A DNA stretch of 64,000 nucleotides from Giesbergeria sp. (GTDB taxonomy: Bacteria > Pseudomonadota > Gammaproteobacteria > Burkholderiales > Burkholderiaceae_C), in contig NZ_JAQUCA010000009.1 in the NCBI RefSeq assembly GCF_028686475.1, positions 62,001 through 126,000 of the forward strand. The letters are read 5' to 3'. Numbering within the stretch: position 1 is the stretch's first letter; each line of letters begins with the position of its first letter. A program made the translations under genes and the position numbers. The notes under the pieces are model-generated. The model made no database searches, was not told where the DNA came from, and saw nothing but the letters and a program-made list of their open reading frames with translations. This document shows positions 1 to 10,201 of this stretch, piece after piece.

Positions 1-430
1 GTGCCTCGGCTTCGGCACGGGCCTGTGCTTCGGCTTCTGCCTTAGCGAGGGCCTCGGCTTCAGCGCGGGCTTGCGCTTCGGCTGCTGCTTTGGCGCGTGC
101 TTCGGCTTCGGCACGGGCTTGCGCTTCAGCTTCTGCCTTAGCGAGGGCCTCGGCTTCAGCGCGGGCTTGTGCTTCGGCTTCTGCCTTGGCACGTGCCTCG
201 GCTTCGGCGCGGGCTTGCGCTTCAGCTTCTGCCTTGGCTTGTGCCTCGGCTTCGGCACGGGCTTGTGCTTCGGCTTCTGCCTTAGCGAGGGCCTCGGCTT
301 CGGCGCGTGCTTGCGCTTCGGCTTCTTCCTTGGCACGTGCCTCGGCTTCAGCGCGTGCTTGTGCTTCAGCTTCTGCCTTGGCGCGAGCTTCAGCCTCGGC
401 GGCAGCTTTGGCTTGCGCTTCAGCTTCTAT
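1..430 (-). repeat. 48-bp tandem repeat encoding an alternating-Ala charged helix inside chpA
   Basis: About nine degenerate copies of a 48-base unit (often visible as 96-base pairs of units) encode a 16-residue pattern in which every second residue is Ala and the others are E, E, Q, R, E, E, L/R/Q and K. The repeat is in frame with chpA on the minus strand and continues to the window edge. It should form a long charged, TolA-like helix or flexible spacer between Hpt domains. Confidence 0.85.
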
Positions 431-3202
431 TTGGGCGGCTGTCGGTGTGGCACTGTCGAGAGTGACGCTAAATTGCGAGAAGTCGATTTCTTCTGCCACC
501 ATTTCGGGCAAGCTGGGCGCTGGAGCGGGGGCAAGCGATAAACCTGCTGGCTCGGTATTGGCCCATTCCAAAGGTGCGGCACCAGCACCAGCCGCAGCTT
601 GGGGCATGGTGAGGGACAAATCGGGCCATGCTGGCGCTTGCAGGGTAGGCTCCACAGCGGGGGGTGGCACCGCCACAGCCGGTGTCGGTGCAGCCGCTGC
701 GGGTATAGCGCTGGCAGTGGCCGCAGCAGACAAATTGAGCGGCACTACTTTATGCTCTAAGCGCAGGGCATCGGCAGATACTTGAAATGGCGCTACTTGC
801 CAGCCGTCAAACTGGCCTTTAGCGATGTCATCGGCCCAACGGTCAAAGGCGCGCAAGGCATCACCAGACAATTGCAACAGTGGTGGCTGTGCAGGTTTTT
901 GCTCGGCCAGCCACGCATTGAGCAGCTGCTCCATCGACCAGGCAGCTTCGCCAAAATCGTTCAGCCCCACCATGCGTGAGCTGCCCTTGAGCGTATGAAA
1001 TGCCCGGCGCAGGGTGGTTTGTTCGCTCAAATCCCCCGGATTTTCTTCCAAGGTGGCCACAGCGGCCAAGCCATTGCCGACCACTTCTTTGGCTTCTTCC
1101 AAGAAAATGTCCAGCAGTTCGTCGTCCAAATCCAGTGTCGGGCGTACCACCGTGGTGGGCAGCGCTGGAGCTGGGGCCGCTGGCGTGGCTGGCGTAGCGA
1201 CTGCCGGTGTTGGTGCTGCTGCTGGCGCTGGGCTGGGGGCGGGTGTGGCCACTGGCGACGGCGGCGCAGCAGCAACCACAGGTGCAGCACTGGGGGCAGA
1301 AGGCGGTGGCACCACTGCCGCCGGAGGGGCAGCAGCGGCCACTGGGGCTTTGGGGGCCACCTCGGGCAAGGCTTGGGCGGCGCGCGCTTCGATTTTTTCT
1401 GTGGCTTCTTCTTCCTCGTCGTCGGCACGGGTGCGGGCGCGGCCCATGAGCGAGCGCAACTCGCCCAGCGCTTCGTCATAGACAAACAGCTTGCGCGCCA
1501 AAGTGCGCTGGTAGCTGAGCATGTCAATCAAGAAGCCCAAGGCCCCCAAACTGTTACCCAGTTTTTCAAAACTTTGGCTGCGCTCTTGCGGCGTTTGCAC
1601 CTCTTTGAGCAGCAAGCGTTCGATGGTGTCGCGCATCCGCACTACGGCCAGCGAAGCTTGGTCTAATCCCAAGACCGACAACACGCCGCGCATTTGCGCC
1701 AATTGGTTGGGCACGCCTTTCAAGGGGCTGGTGTCGTCGGGCTTGCGGAAGAACTGGTCCATCGCCCGCTCAGCTTCGCCCAAGGCAATACGCAGCTCAT
1801 CGACGACGCTGCCCATCGTTTGGTGGTCACTGACGCGCCGGTACAGGTCTTCCATCCAATGTTCTAGTGGGTCGGGTTCAGCGCCCATGCGTACTTGGTC
1901 TAGCCGCTCGGCCAAACGTTTGGCGCGCTGCGACATGTGTTCTTCGGCGCTGTCTAGCTCTTCAAAGGCCGCTTGCAGGTACAGCACCGAGGTTGCTACC
2001 TCCATTGCCAGTGCAGGCGGTGGCGGCTCGCCCGAGCGCAAAGTGCCTTCTACCACCTTGCTCAGGGCTTGGGCCAGAGCCTCGCTGCTGGGATGGAGCT
2101 TGCGTAGCGAGTCACAGACCAAGCTGAATTGGTCGGCCGCTGGTTTGAGCTTGTTGCGATCACCGCCCGCCAAAGAAGACCAGGTTTCGGTGGCGGTGGC
2201 AATACGCTTGCGCGCTTGGGCCAGGACGGCGGGGTCAAAGCGACCAAAGCGCCGGGTTTCGTAATCTACCGGCGTAAAGCGTTGCAAGGCAAAAGTTTGA
2301 CGCACCGCCTCTAGGGCCGGGGTTTGGCTGGCTGGTGATGGCTTGGCTTGCGCGCAGAAAAACAACAGGTCTTGCACCAGCCGGTCGGTCAGGGTGGTAT
2401 CGCCCTTGGCCAAGGTGGCGTATTGCATTAGCACGCGCGAGGCGGCGCGCTTGGCATACACATCGGGGGCAAACAGGCTGTGGGCGAAGGCTTCAAAAAA
2501 GGCCGCGCCGATTTTCCAGAAGGTGCGTACCGGTTTGTCGGTGACTCCAGCGGCCAACTCCAAGCACAGCTTGCCCAAATCGCGTGCCGCCTCGGGGCTG
2601 CCGGTTTTAACGATTTTGAGTACCGCTTGGTCTAGGCGCGCCCGTGCTTCGGGGCCGTAGGTGATGGGTGCTACTTCGACCGCAGTGGCTGGTTCACGCA
2701 GGCGCCGCTCTACCGGCCACAGGTCTGCGGGGTGGGAGCGCTCGGCACCGGCCAGGGTTTGCACATCGCGGTATTGCGGAAACAAAGCCACTGCCGAGAC
2801 ATTTTTACCGGCCAATATCGTGTCGAGGTATTCGCTCAGGGCAAAGCTGGCACGCTCTAGGCTGGCGGCAGCTTCTTCGGTGCATAACTCGGGGCGTTGC
2901 ACGTAGCGCAGGACAGCCGCTTCCATCGCACGCAGCAGCAGTGCGGGCGGCTCCATGCCAATCATTTCGAGGGCACCGCTGGCTTGGTGCAGTTGCTGGC
3001 GCGCCATGCGTAACGAGCTGGCATCCAAAGCGGCCAAATCCGAGGTTTGCGCGGTTTGGGCATCGTGGACAAAACGGCGCAAGGACTTGACAGCCCCATC
3101 GAGCGATTTACGTAATTCTTCTAACACCCAGGCCAAAGGCCCCAGGTCTTGTTCGCCCTGGCTGACCTCGGTAGCCGGTGCTTGGTTCGCCTCAATCGAC
3201 AT
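1..3202 (-). CDS. chpA: ChpA/PilL-type hybrid histidine kinase (partial, N-terminal 1067 codons)
   Basis: This is the N-terminal part of the large CheA-like kinase of the type IV pilus (twitching) chemosensory system; the C-terminus, with the expected kinase, CheW-like and receiver domains, lies beyond base 1. The frame is open without stop from the ATG at 3202 ([13 protein letters not shown]). A long helical N-terminal region is followed by an Ala/Pro-rich linker and a histidine phosphotransfer (Hpt) domain with the motif [13 protein letters not shown] near base 1000. A second Ala/Pro linker then leads into a striking Ala/Glu repeat (bases 1-430). The gene follows pilG-pilH-pilI-pilJ on the same strand with a gap of about 70 bases, the usual Chp operon order. 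By family knowledge it receives signals from PilJ through PilI and phosphorylates PilG and PilH. Confidence 0.9.
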   Translation of the reverse strand, partial: MSIEANQAPATEVSQGEQDLGPLAWVLEELRKSLDGAVKSLRRFVHDAQTAQTSDLAALDASSLRMARQQLHQASGALEMIGMEPPALLLRAMEAAVLRYVQRPELCTEEAAASLERASFALSEYLDTILAGKNVSAVALFPQYRDVQTLAGAERSHPADLWPVERRLREPATAVEVAPITYGPEARARLDQAVLKIVKTGSPEAARDLGKLCLELAAGVTDKPVRTFWKIGAAFFEAFAHSLFAPDVYAKRAASRVLMQYATLAKGDTTLTDRLVQDLLFFCAQAKPSPASQTPALEAVRQTFALQRFTPVDYETRRFGRFDPAVLAQARKRIATATETWSSLAGGDRNKLKPAADQFSLVCDSLRKLHPSSEALAQALSKVVEGTLRSGEPPPPALAMEVATSVLYLQAAFEELDSAEEHMSQRAKRLAERLDQVRMGAEPDPLEHWMEDLYRRVSDHQTMGSVVDELRIALGEAERAMDQFFRKPDDTSPLKGVPNQLAQMRGVLSVLGLDQASLAVVRMRDTIERLLLKEVQTPQERSQSFEKLGNSLGALGFLIDMLSYQRTLARKLFVYDEALGELRSLMGRARTRADDEEEEATEKIEARAAQALPEVAPKAPVAAAAPPAAVVPPPSAPSAAPVVAAAPPSPVATPAPSPAPAAAPTPAVATPATPAAPAPALPTTVVRPTLDLDDELLDIFLEEAKEVVGNGLAAVATLEENPGDLSEQTTLRRAFHTLKGSSRMVGLNDFGEAAWSMEQLLNAWLAEQKPAQPPLLQLSGDALRAFDRWADDIAKGQFDGWQVAPFQVSADALRLEHKVVPLNLSAAATASAIPAAAAPTPAVAVPPPAVEPTLQAPAWPDLSLTMPQAAAGAGAAPLEWANTEPAGLSLAPAPAPSLPEMVAEEIDFSQFSVTLDSATPTAAQIEAEAQAKAAAEAEARAKAEAEAQARAEAEARAKEEAEAQARAEAEALAKAEAEAQARAEAEAQAKAEAEAQARAEAEARAKAEAEAQARAEAEALAKAEAEAQARAEAEARAKAAAEAQARAEAEALAKAEAEAQARAEAEA

Positions 3203-3275
3203 GCATTTATTCCCGGCTACACAGAGCCCTAGGGTTATTCAGGAGGTTCAATGGCTGGCTTGGTAGCACAGTTGC

Positions 3276-5543
3276 TTAGGCAATCTTGAACCGAGCGACC
3301 GACTGACGCAATTCTTCGGCCATGTGCGACAACTCGCGCACCTGCTGGGCTGTGGTGCGGGTGCCTTCACCGGTTTGCTCGGTCACAGCAAAAATATGCT
3401 GGATGTTTTCGGCCACATCGTTGGCCAGTGTGGCTTCGCTGGAGGTGGCAGAAGAAATTTGCTCAATCAAATCGGCCAAGCGGCGCGAAACGTGGTCAAT
3501 TTCGGACAGGGCCGTACCAGCGCTATCGGACAAGCGCGCCCCTTCGACCACACCCTGGGTGGAGCGCTCCATAGCGGCCACCGCGTCTTGGGTATCGGTC
3601 TGAATGGCTTTCACCAGTGCCGAAATTTGGCGCGTCGCATCGGCGGAGCGTTCAGCCAGACGCTGCACTTCTTCCGCCACCACCGAGAAGCCGCGTCCGG
3701 CTTCACCCGCAGACGCTGCCTGAATCGCGGCGTTCAAAGCCAGCACGTTGGTTTGTTCGGTAATGTCAGAAATCAGCTCGGTGATTTCACCAATCTCTTG
3801 TGACGATTCACCCAGCCGCTTAATCCGCTTGGAGGTTTCTTGAATTTGGTCTCGGATGGCATTCATACCACCGATGGCGTTTTGTACCGCTTGCAGACCA
3901 GAATCTGCGGCTTGCAGCGATTGGCGCGCCACCGTGGCGGATTCTTGCGCTTGGCCCGACACTTCGTTAATGCGCGAGGCCATCTCCAGTACCGAGCGGC
4001 CGGTTTCGCGAATTTCGCGTAGCTGTTCGGTCGAGGCCGCCAACAGTTCGGTCGACGTGCTGTCCACTTGGGCGGTGGTTTGGGCCACGCGGGTGGCGGT
4101 GTTTTGTACGCTGCCTACCAGTACGCGCAGCTCTTCGACCGTGTAGTTCACCGAGTCGGCAATCGCGCCGGTAATGTCTTCGGTCACGGTGGCTTCTTGG
4201 GTCAAATCGCCCTCGGCCACCGATTGCAGTTCGTTCATTAGGCGCAAAATAGCTGCTTGGTTGGCATCGTTGATGCGTTTGGCTTCTTGCTCTTGGCGCT
4301 GTGCGTTTTTGTTTTGCAATTCAGCTGCCAATTGGCGGTTGCGGCTGTCGAGTAGCTGCACACGCGAAATACCGATACCGCACAGCAGCACGAACGAGGC
4401 TGCCAGCAACAGGGCGGCAAACTGGCCCACGCCCATGCCGGTTTGCGCCGACAACTTGCTTTGCAAGGCTTCTAATTGGCGACGCAGCGGTTCGCTATCG
4501 CCCACAATCGCGGTTTGCGCTTCGCGCGCCGAGACCAAGCCTTGCAAGTTGCCCAAAATGGCGCTGGCTTGCACGCGGGTTTGCTCGTACAAGTTAATCA
4601 GCGATTGCAGATGTTCGCGTGTTTGTGCATCGCGTGTGGGTGGCAGGCGCAACTCGTTGCTGCCATCGAGCAATCCCTGTGAAATTTCTTTGAACGAGTT
4701 CAAGTCTTTGCCCAGCAAAAACACCGCCTCGGGGCTAACCCCCTCGGTGGTTTGGAACTCGTTGGCCGATTTACCAATCCGCTGGGTCAACATCACCAGT
4801 TGTCCGGCGTTGAAAATTTCGGTGGCCGAAGAGTTTTGCTGAATTTTCAGCGACACAATGGTTTCGGCAATTTCCAGCAAGTCGGACGATTGGCGGTTGA
4901 CGGTACGCAACGCATCGCCCACTTGGGTCAGAATTTTTTGCTGGCCCATCACGGTGGTGGCATTGTGGTCAGCGCGCTCCATCAGCGGTGCAATGGCTTG
5001 CAATTCGGGCTTGAAAGGCTCGCCCAAAGCATATACCCCCAACTCACCATCGCCATCATTGAGCGCGCGCACGTTGCGTGCCAGTACGCCAGCGCTTTCT
5101 TGCACATCGGGAAAGGCTTGGGCACTGCCCACTAGGGCCTGTGATACCGATTTGGCCAGCCGTTGCGACTGCATCAGCGCTTGCCCGGTGGCCGCCAATT
5201 GCTGGGCCGCGCGGTCGGCTTGGCGCAACACCCAACCGGCAATCAAAGCTACCACCACCACACCAATTGCCAGCAAAATCAGCAAACGGCGCTGGTGGCT
5301 GGCCGCTACGGCCTTGCCCAACAGCGGTAGCTCAATCAAATCGCCACTTTGGGCCGCATTGGCTGCATCGGTGCCAAAGGCACCATCCTGATCGACTTGA
5401 ACACTGTTGAGGGCTTCGCCGGGAAAGACTTCGCGCAGATTGCTATCGAGCGAAGCACCGGCCAGCGAATCTTGCTCCAGGGCCGCATCAGATTTTGCAG
5501 GCTGGCGACTGAACATGCTGCCAAGTTTGGAGACAACTGACAT
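3276..5543 (-). CDS. pilJ: Methyl-accepting chemotaxis protein PilJ
   Basis: This 755-residue inner-membrane chemoreceptor belongs to the pilus chemosensory system. A cytoplasmic N-terminal stretch of about 80 residues precedes a first membrane segment near residues 85-107 ([20 protein letters not shown]). A helical periplasmic sensor domain with the type IV pili methyl-accepting (PilJ) character follows, then a second membrane segment near 373-396, a HAMP-like region and a long C-terminal MCP signalling coiled coil. The hairpin tip contains [20 protein letters not shown], as expected of an MCP. It lies between pilI and chpA in the pilG-H-I-J-chpA order. By family knowledge it senses pilus-surface contact and controls ChpA. 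The ATG at 5543 gives a start ([11 protein letters not shown]) that matches PilJ proteins. Confidence 0.93.
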   Translation of the reverse strand: MSVVSKLGSMFSRQPAKSDAALEQDSLAGASLDSNLREVFPGEALNSVQVDQDGAFGTDAANAAQSGDLIELPLLGKAVAASHQRRLLILLAIGVVVVALIAGWVLRQADRAAQQLAATGQALMQSQRLAKSVSQALVGSAQAFPDVQESAGVLARNVRALNDGDGELGVYALGEPFKPELQAIAPLMERADHNATTVMGQQKILTQVGDALRTVNRQSSDLLEIAETIVSLKIQQNSSATEIFNAGQLVMLTQRIGKSANEFQTTEGVSPEAVFLLGKDLNSFKEISQGLLDGSNELRLPPTRDAQTREHLQSLINLYEQTRVQASAILGNLQGLVSAREAQTAIVGDSEPLRRQLEALQSKLSAQTGMGVGQFAALLLAASFVLLCGIGISRVQLLDSRNRQLAAELQNKNAQRQEQEAKRINDANQAAILRLMNELQSVAEGDLTQEATVTEDITGAIADSVNYTVEELRVLVGSVQNTATRVAQTTAQVDSTSTELLAASTEQLREIRETGRSVLEMASRINEVSGQAQESATVARQSLQAADSGLQAVQNAIGGMNAIRDQIQETSKRIKRLGESSQEIGEITELISDITEQTNVLALNAAIQAASAGEAGRGFSVVAEEVQRLAERSADATRQISALVKAIQTDTQDAVAAMERSTQGVVEGARLSDSAGTALSEIDHVSRRLADLIEQISSATSSEATLANDVAENIQHIFAVTEQTGEGTRTTAQQVRELSHMAEELRQSVARFKIA

Positions 5544-5569
5544 GGGGGCAAACCTTCAAAGAGAGAGAC

Positions 5570-6097
5570 TCAAGCGCTGATGCTCAAAAATCCGGGGTAT
5601 TGTGATAATTGTTGCAGGTTCAACTCTTGCCAGCGCGTGCCTTGGGCATCGAGGTAGGTGCTACCCAGAAAGGGGGCAGCATCGTCTGCGGGTGCCTCGG
5701 CACTGACAAACGCATCCAGCCCGCGCAAGCCCAGCAAACGGTCCACCAGCAAGGCCGCATTCACCTCTAGGGCGGCATTGAACACCAAGAGGCTGGAGGC
5801 GGCCAAGGCTTGCTCGCTGCGTAGCGGCTGGCCGCCTAAAAAGGAGGCCAAATCCACCATGCTAAACAAGTTGCCGCGCAAATTGGCCACGCCTAAAAAC
5901 CAAGGGCGGGTGTAGGGTACGGGCTGGGGCACCGTCCAGTGAAAAATTTCACCAGCTTGGCCCAAAGGCAGCAAATAAAACTGACCACCAGACTCTACTG
6001 CCAGCCAGGAAGAAACCGAGATTTCTTCGTTTTTGGCGGCCTGTAAGCGGTTGGCAAGTCGGGTTTGAAGAGCGCGCAGGGCTTCTCTGTTGGCCAT
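5570..6097 (-). CDS. pilI: CheW-like adaptor PilI
   Basis: This 175-residue CheW-domain protein is expected to couple the PilJ receptor to the ChpA kinase. A short N-terminal helix (ANREALRALQTRLANRL) precedes the CheW fold, whose recognisable core is FLGVANLRGNLFSMVDL, equivalent to the CheW segment that carries the receptor/kinase contact surface. It sits 26 bases upstream of pilJ and 16 bases downstream of pilH, so it is surely co-transcribed with them. Length and gene order match PilI of other betaproteobacteria. Confidence 0.9.
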   Translation of the reverse strand: MANREALRALQTRLANRLQAAKNEEISVSSWLAVESGGQFYLLPLGQAGEIFHWTVPQPVPYTRPWFLGVANLRGNLFSMVDLASFLGGQPLRSEQALAASSLLVFNAALEVNAALLVDRLLGLRGLDAFVSAEAPADDAAPFLGSTYLDAQGTRWQELNLQQLSQYPGFLSISA

Positions 6098-6113
6098 AAG
6101 CGACGCCTGTGTG

Positions 6114-6479
6114 TCAGTTCAGGGCGTCAATTTTGGCTTGCAGCTCGGCAGCATCGACCGGCTTGGTGATGTAACCACGCGCACCTTGGCGCATTCCCCA
6201 AACCCGGTCGGTTTCTTGGTTTTTGCTGGTACACATGATGATGGGGATGTCGGAGTATTGCGGATCGCGCGAGATGGCACGGGTGAGCTGAAAGCCGTTT
6301 TGGCCGGGCATGACCACATCCATCAAAATCAGGTCGGGCTTGTCTTCGGCCAAGCGGCGAAAGGCTTCTTCGGCGTTTTCTGCTGTACGCACTTGCAAGC
6401 CCTTTTTGTGCAGCAAATCAGACAAAAACATCAGTTCGGTCTTGGAATCATCGACAACCAGCACTTTTTGGATGGGCAT
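6114..6479 (-). CDS. pilH: Twitching motility response regulator PilH
   Basis: This 121-residue single-domain CheY-like receiver has no output domain. The acidic pocket is VVDDSK near the N-terminus, the phospho-acceptor Asp lies in LILMDVVMPGQNG, and the conserved Lys is in YITKPVD. Start MPIQKVLVVDDSKTEL is typical of PilH. It overlaps the pilG stop by one base (6479), showing translational coupling. By family knowledge PilH acts with PilG downstream of ChpA to tune pilus retraction and extension. Confidence 0.93.
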   Translation of the reverse strand: MPIQKVLVVDDSKTELMFLSDLLHKKGLQVRTAENAEEAFRRLAEDKPDLILMDVVMPGQNGFQLTRAISRDPQYSDIPIIMCTSKNQETDRVWGMRQGARGYITKPVDAAELQAKIDALN

Positions 6480-6877
6480 TAGTTCGCTCCTTGATGAGAA
6501 TGACCGAACTGCTGCACCGCTTGCAACAGCTGGTCTTTGGTGAAAGGTTTGGTAAGGTACTCTTGGCAGCCCACCATGCGGCCACGCGCCTTGTCAAACA
6601 CGCCATCTTTGGATGACAGCATGACCACCGGCGTATTGGCAAAGCGGGCATTGCGTTTGATGATGGCCACGGTCTGGTAGCCATCGAGCTTGGGCATCAG
6701 GATGTCGCAGAAAATCAGCTGGGGCTGGTAGTCGTTGACCTTGGCCAAAGCATCAAAGCCATCATCGGCCAATAAGACCTCGTGGCCCCCTTGTTTGAGA
6801 AAAATCTCTGCACTGCGCCGAATGGTATTGCTGTCATCCACCACGAGCACCTTGAAAGTTGTACCAGTTGTAGTCAA
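6479..6877 (-). CDS. pilG: Twitching motility response regulator PilG
   Basis: This 132-residue CheY-like receiver heads the Chp operon. It shows the acidic pair VVDDSNT, the phosphorylation site FCDILMPKLDGYQ and the Lys switch region YLTKPFTKDQ. The start MTTTGTTFKVLVVDDSNTIRRSAEIF closely matches PilG. The gene is divergent from thiD across about 190 bases. In many Comamonadaceae a rubredoxin gene lies beside this locus; none can be read here. Confidence 0.93.
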   Translation of the reverse strand: MTTTGTTFKVLVVDDSNTIRRSAEIFLKQGGHEVLLADDGFDALAKVNDYQPQLIFCDILMPKLDGYQTVAIIKRNARFANTPVVMLSSKDGVFDKARGRMVGCQEYLTKPFTKDQLLQAVQQFGHSHQGAN

Positions 6878-7069
6878 TTGTCACCGCTCCCGACGGAAAA
6901 AATAAGCCAAGTTGCAACACCGTGGCAATAGGGCCATACCGCAATGCCAGTCTTGGGGGCGGGCACAGCTTAAAGGGCCTTCACGTAGAATGCAATCATT
7001 GTAGCTAGTCCAATCCCTTCGGATTGCAGTTTCCGTGCCATCGTTTGTCACCCTTTGTGAGTTGGGTTC
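6878..7069. promoter_or_regulatory. Divergent intergenic region between pilG and thiD
   Basis: These 192 bases must carry the promoters for the Chp operon (minus) and for thiD-hemL (plus). A TAGAAT box at 6986-6991 could be a -10 element for the plus direction, but no clear -35 accompanies it. No convincing gene was found in this gap on either strand, and in particular no rubredoxin CxxC pattern. Confidence 0.4.
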
Positions 7070-8008
7070 ATGACAGCCTCTACTCCCCCCGCCAGCGATT
7101 CCTCTACCTTGGCACAAGTGCCCGTCTGCGTGATGGTGTTCAACGCCAACGACCCCAGCGGTGCGGGCGGCTTAACGGCGGACATCAGTACCCTCACGGC
7201 TGTGGGCTGCCATCCTTGCGCCGTGCTTACCGGGGCTTATGCCCGCGATACGCGCACCATTTTTGACCATTTCAGCTTAGACGATGAGGCGGTGCTAGAA
7301 CAAGCGCGCGCGGTGCTAGAAGATGTGCCGGTTCGGCTGATTAAAGTAGGCTTTGTCGGCAGCCCCGAGAATATCGGCACCATCGCTGCCTTGGCCGCTG
7401 ACTATGCCGAGCTGCCTTTGGTGTGTTACCTGCCCGACTTGTCTTGGTGGCAAGAAAGCTACACCGATAGCTATTTGGATGCCCTGCGCGAGTTGTTGTT
7501 GCCGCAAACTTCGGTGTTGGTGGGCCACCACAATACGCTGTGGCGTTGGTTGCTGCCCGATTGGGAGGGCGAACACAGCCCCAGCGCGCGCGATATTGCC
7601 GCTGCTGCGGCCCGCATGGGTACGCCCTTTACGCTGGTCACGGGCATAGCCCAGCCGAATCAAATGCTAGAAAACGTGCTGGCCTCGCCCGATGCGGTGC
7701 TGGGCCGGGGTGCGTTTGAGCTGTTCGACGGCACTTTTATCGGTGCGGGCGATACCCTCTCGGCGGCGCTGGCCGGTTTGCTGGCCACGGGCAGCGATTT
7801 AGGCCAAGCCTGTGGCGAAGCCCTGGGTTTTTTAGACCAATGCCTAGAAAACGGCTTTTGCCCCGGTATGGGCCATGTAGTGCCCGACCGGCTGTTTTGG
7901 GTGGTCACAGACGAGGCCGCAACGCCCCCCGATGCCGAGAGCGACGACGGCACCGATTCCCACTCTGTCGCTGGTTTTGTTTTTCCCTCCCATGACACAC
8001 AACACTGA
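7070..8008 (+). CDS. thiD: Hydroxymethylpyrimidine/phosphomethylpyrimidine kinase family protein (ThiD-like)
   Basis: This 312-residue ribokinase-fold enzyme is assigned to the HMP/HMP-phosphate kinase family, which phosphorylates the thiamin pyrimidine precursor. The N-terminal substrate region reads [20 protein letters not shown], as in ThiD, and the C-terminal anion hole is [12 protein letters not shown]. Classical ThiD usually has an HGTGCTLS type motif there, so this is a divergent, betaproteobacterial-style version whose substrate is inferred. The C-terminal end is acidic and low in complexity. The hemL start lies inside its last codons (17-base overlap), so the two are coupled. The ATG at 7070 is the first in frame after the divergent region. 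Confidence 0.78.
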   Translation: MTASTPPASDSSTLAQVPVCVMVFNANDPSGAGGLTADISTLTAVGCHPCAVLTGAYARDTRTIFDHFSLDDEAVLEQARAVLEDVPVRLIKVGFVGSPENIGTIAALAADYAELPLVCYLPDLSWWQESYTDSYLDALRELLLPQTSVLVGHHNTLWRWLLPDWEGEHSPSARDIAAAAARMGTPFTLVTGIAQPNQMLENVLASPDAVLGRGAFELFDGTFIGAGDTLSAALAGLLATGSDLGQACGEALGFLDQCLENGFCPGMGHVVPDRLFWVVTDEAATPPDAESDDGTDSHSVAGFVFPSHDTQH

Positions 8009-9296
8009 CCGCAACCTGCCCCTGTTTGAACGTGCCAAGGCCGTGATTCCGGGGGGTGTGAACTCGCCCGTGCGCGCCTTTAAGGCGGTGGGCGGTACGC
8101 CCCGTTTCATCGAACGCGCCCAAGGCGCTTATATGTGGGATGCCAACGGCCAACGCTTTATCGATTACATCGGTTCTTGGGGGCCGATGATTTTGGGCCA
8201 CGGCCACCCGGCGGTGCTAGAGGCGGTGCAAAAAGCAGCGCTGGAGGGTTTCTCTTTTGGCGCGCCCACCGAGCGCGAAATTGAACTGGCCGAGGCCATT
8301 ATTGCGCTGATGCCATCGCTAGAAATGGTGCGCTTGGTAAGTTCCGGCACTGAGGCGGGTATGAGCGCTATCCGCTTAGCGCGTGGGGCCACTGGGCGCA
8401 GCAAAATCATCAAATTTGAAGGCTGCTACCACGGCCACGCGGATGCCTTGCTGGTCAAAGCGGGTTCAGGGCTGGCTACTTTTGGCAGTGCCACCAGTGC
8501 TGGGGTGCCGCCCGAAGTGGTGCAGCACACGGTGGTGTTGGAATACAACAACATCACCCAGTTGGAAGAAGCCTTTGCTTTGCACGGTGCTGATTTGGCC
8601 TGCGTGATGATAGAACCGATTGCGGGCAACATGAACTTTGTCCGTGCCAGTGTGCCATTTATGCGCCGTTGCCGCGAGTTGTGTACGCAATATGGGGCGC
8701 TGCTGGTGTTTGACGAGGTGATGAACGGCTTTCGGGTGGCACTGGGCGGCGCGCAAAGCGTGTATGCGCGTGATATTCCCGGTTTTGAGCCTGACATTAC
8801 CGTCATGGGCAAGGTGATTGGTGGCGGTATGCCGCTGGCCGCCTTTGGTGGCAAACGCGTGGTGATGGAGCAAATGGCCCCCTTGGGCGCGGTGTACCAA
8901 GCGGGCACGCTGTCGGGCAACCCGGTGGCTACCGCTTGCGGGTTGGCCACCTTGCGCCAAATTAGTGTGCCGGGCTTTTTTGAAGCACTCTCAGCACGCA
9001 CGCGCACGCTGGTGGACGGATTGAACGCTGCTGCTGCCGCCGAAGGCGTGCCCTTTAGCGCCGACTGCGAAGGCGGGATGTTTGGTTTCTTCTTGCTGCC
9101 CGAGTTGCCCAGCAACTACGGCCAAGTGATGCGTAGCGATGGCGCACGTTTTAACCAGCTGTTCCACGGCTTGCTAGAGCGTGGCGTGTACATCGCCCCA
9201 GCGCTGTACGAGGCCGGTTTTGTCAGTGCCGCCCATACGGCGCAAGACATTGAGGAAACCATCGCTGCCGCGCGTGAGGCGTTCAAGCGCCTGTAA
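7992..9296 (+). CDS. hemL: Glutamate-1-semialdehyde 2,1-aminomutase
   Basis: This 434-residue PLP enzyme converts glutamate-1-semialdehyde to 5-aminolevulinate in the C5 haem pathway. The start [20 protein letters not shown] followed by [10 protein letters not shown] is characteristic; the frame is open further upstream, but this ATG gives the family N-terminus. The PLP lysine lies in [17 protein letters not shown], and [14 protein letters not shown] and [12 protein letters not shown] are further family motifs. It overlaps thiD by 17 bases. Together with hemE at 12.4 kb it gives the window two haem-synthesis genes. Confidence 0.95.
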   Translation: MTHNTDRNLPLFERAKAVIPGGVNSPVRAFKAVGGTPRFIERAQGAYMWDANGQRFIDYIGSWGPMILGHGHPAVLEAVQKAALEGFSFGAPTEREIELAEAIIALMPSLEMVRLVSSGTEAGMSAIRLARGATGRSKIIKFEGCYHGHADALLVKAGSGLATFGSATSAGVPPEVVQHTVVLEYNNITQLEEAFALHGADLACVMIEPIAGNMNFVRASVPFMRRCRELCTQYGALLVFDEVMNGFRVALGGAQSVYARDIPGFEPDITVMGKVIGGGMPLAAFGGKRVVMEQMAPLGAVYQAGTLSGNPVATACGLATLRQISVPGFFEALSARTRTLVDGLNAAAAAEGVPFSADCEGGMFGFFLLPELPSNYGQVMRSDGARFNQLFHGLLERGVYIAPALYEAGFVSAAHTAQDIEETIAAAREAFKRL

Positions 9297-9318
9297 GGCG
9301 GCTCGGCTTGCTGCACTT

Positions 9319-10179
9319 ATGTTTGCTGCCCTGAAGTTTTGTTTTTCAGCCTTGATTTTGCTGTGCAACAGCGTGCTTTTTTGCACTTTGATGCTACCGC
9401 TGGCGCTGCTCAAACTGCTGCTGCCATTGGCCCCGGTGCGCCGCTGGACAGACCGTATCCTCAACCGCATTCCATCGCTTTGGATTGACTTGAACCAAGT
9501 CTGGTTGGGCAGCGTCAACCGCAGCCGCTGGCAGGTGGAGTTGGCACCCGGTTTGCGCCCAGAGGGTTGGTATCTGTTGGTGTGCAACCACCAAAGTTGG
9601 ATGGATATTTTGGTGTTGCAACGGGTACTGAACCGGCGCGTGCCGATGCTCAAGTTTTTCTTGAAGCGTGAGCTGCTGTATGTGCCGATTTTGAATTTGG
9701 CTTGGTGGGCCTTGGATTTCCCATTTATGCGCCGGGGCAGTGGCGGCGGCACAGCACGCAAAGACCTGCGTGATGCCAAAGCAGCCTGCGAAAAATTTCG
9801 GCAGGTGCCCACCACGGTCACCAGTTTTGCCGAAGGTACCCGTTTAACACCTGCCAAACAGGCGGAGCAGGCATCGCCTTACCAGCATTTGTTGGCCCCC
9901 AAAGCCGGTGCAGTGACGATGGCTTTGGGTACGCTGGGTGATTTGCTCGATGGTCTGATAGACGTGACGATTGTCTATCCCGACAAAGTGCCCAGCTTTG
10001 TCGATGCCATGTGTGGCCGCTTGGGCGATGTGGTGGTGCAGGTGCAATTGCGCCCCATTCCACCCGAGTTGCTCAAAGGCGGTGGCAAGCAGCGCGGCCA
10101 GTTGCAAACTTGGCTGGATGGCGTTTGGCAAGAAAAAGACCAAGCTATCAGCCAAGTATTGTTGCAGCGGCAACGCTAA
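9319..10179 (+). CDS. YihG-like 1-acyl-sn-glycerol-3-phosphate acyltransferase
   Basis: This 286-residue membrane acyltransferase of the LPLAT/PlsC superfamily closely resembles E. coli YihG. It has a hydrophobic N-terminal anchor (residues 3-35, with LILLCNSVLFCTLMLPLALL), the catalytic H-x4-D motif NHQSWMD, the YihG-like stretch ALDFPFMRR and the FAEGTR acceptor-binding motif. The end, WLDGVWQEKDQ, matches the YihG C-terminus. The ATG at 9319 is preferred over the longer frame from 9181 because the upstream part overlaps hemL and lacks family character. It is expected to acylate lysophosphatidic acid, shaping membrane lipid composition. Confidence 0.85.
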   Translation: MFAALKFCFSALILLCNSVLFCTLMLPLALLKLLLPLAPVRRWTDRILNRIPSLWIDLNQVWLGSVNRSRWQVELAPGLRPEGWYLLVCNHQSWMDILVLQRVLNRRVPMLKFFLKRELLYVPILNLAWWALDFPFMRRGSGGGTARKDLRDAKAACEKFRQVPTTVTSFAEGTRLTPAKQAEQASPYQHLLAPKAGAVTMALGTLGDLLDGLIDVTIVYPDKVPSFVDAMCGRLGDVVVQVQLRPIPPELLKGGGKQRGQLQTWLDGVWQEKDQAISQVLLQRQR

Positions 10180-10201
10180 GGCGATGGATAGGGCGAGGGT
10201 T

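Noticed and set aside
1-430. Repeat considered as a CRISPR array or minisatellite.
   Set aside because: There are no spacers; the units are contiguous, in frame and protein-coding.
71-785. Two overlapping open frames on the plus strand (156 and 231 residues).
   Set aside because: They are mirror readings of the Ala/Glu repeat of chpA; Cys/Phe/Gly or Ala/Ser monotony and no start context show they are shadows.
1521-2264. 247-residue plus-strand frame.
   Set aside because: It is antisense to chpA, low in complexity and has no family character.
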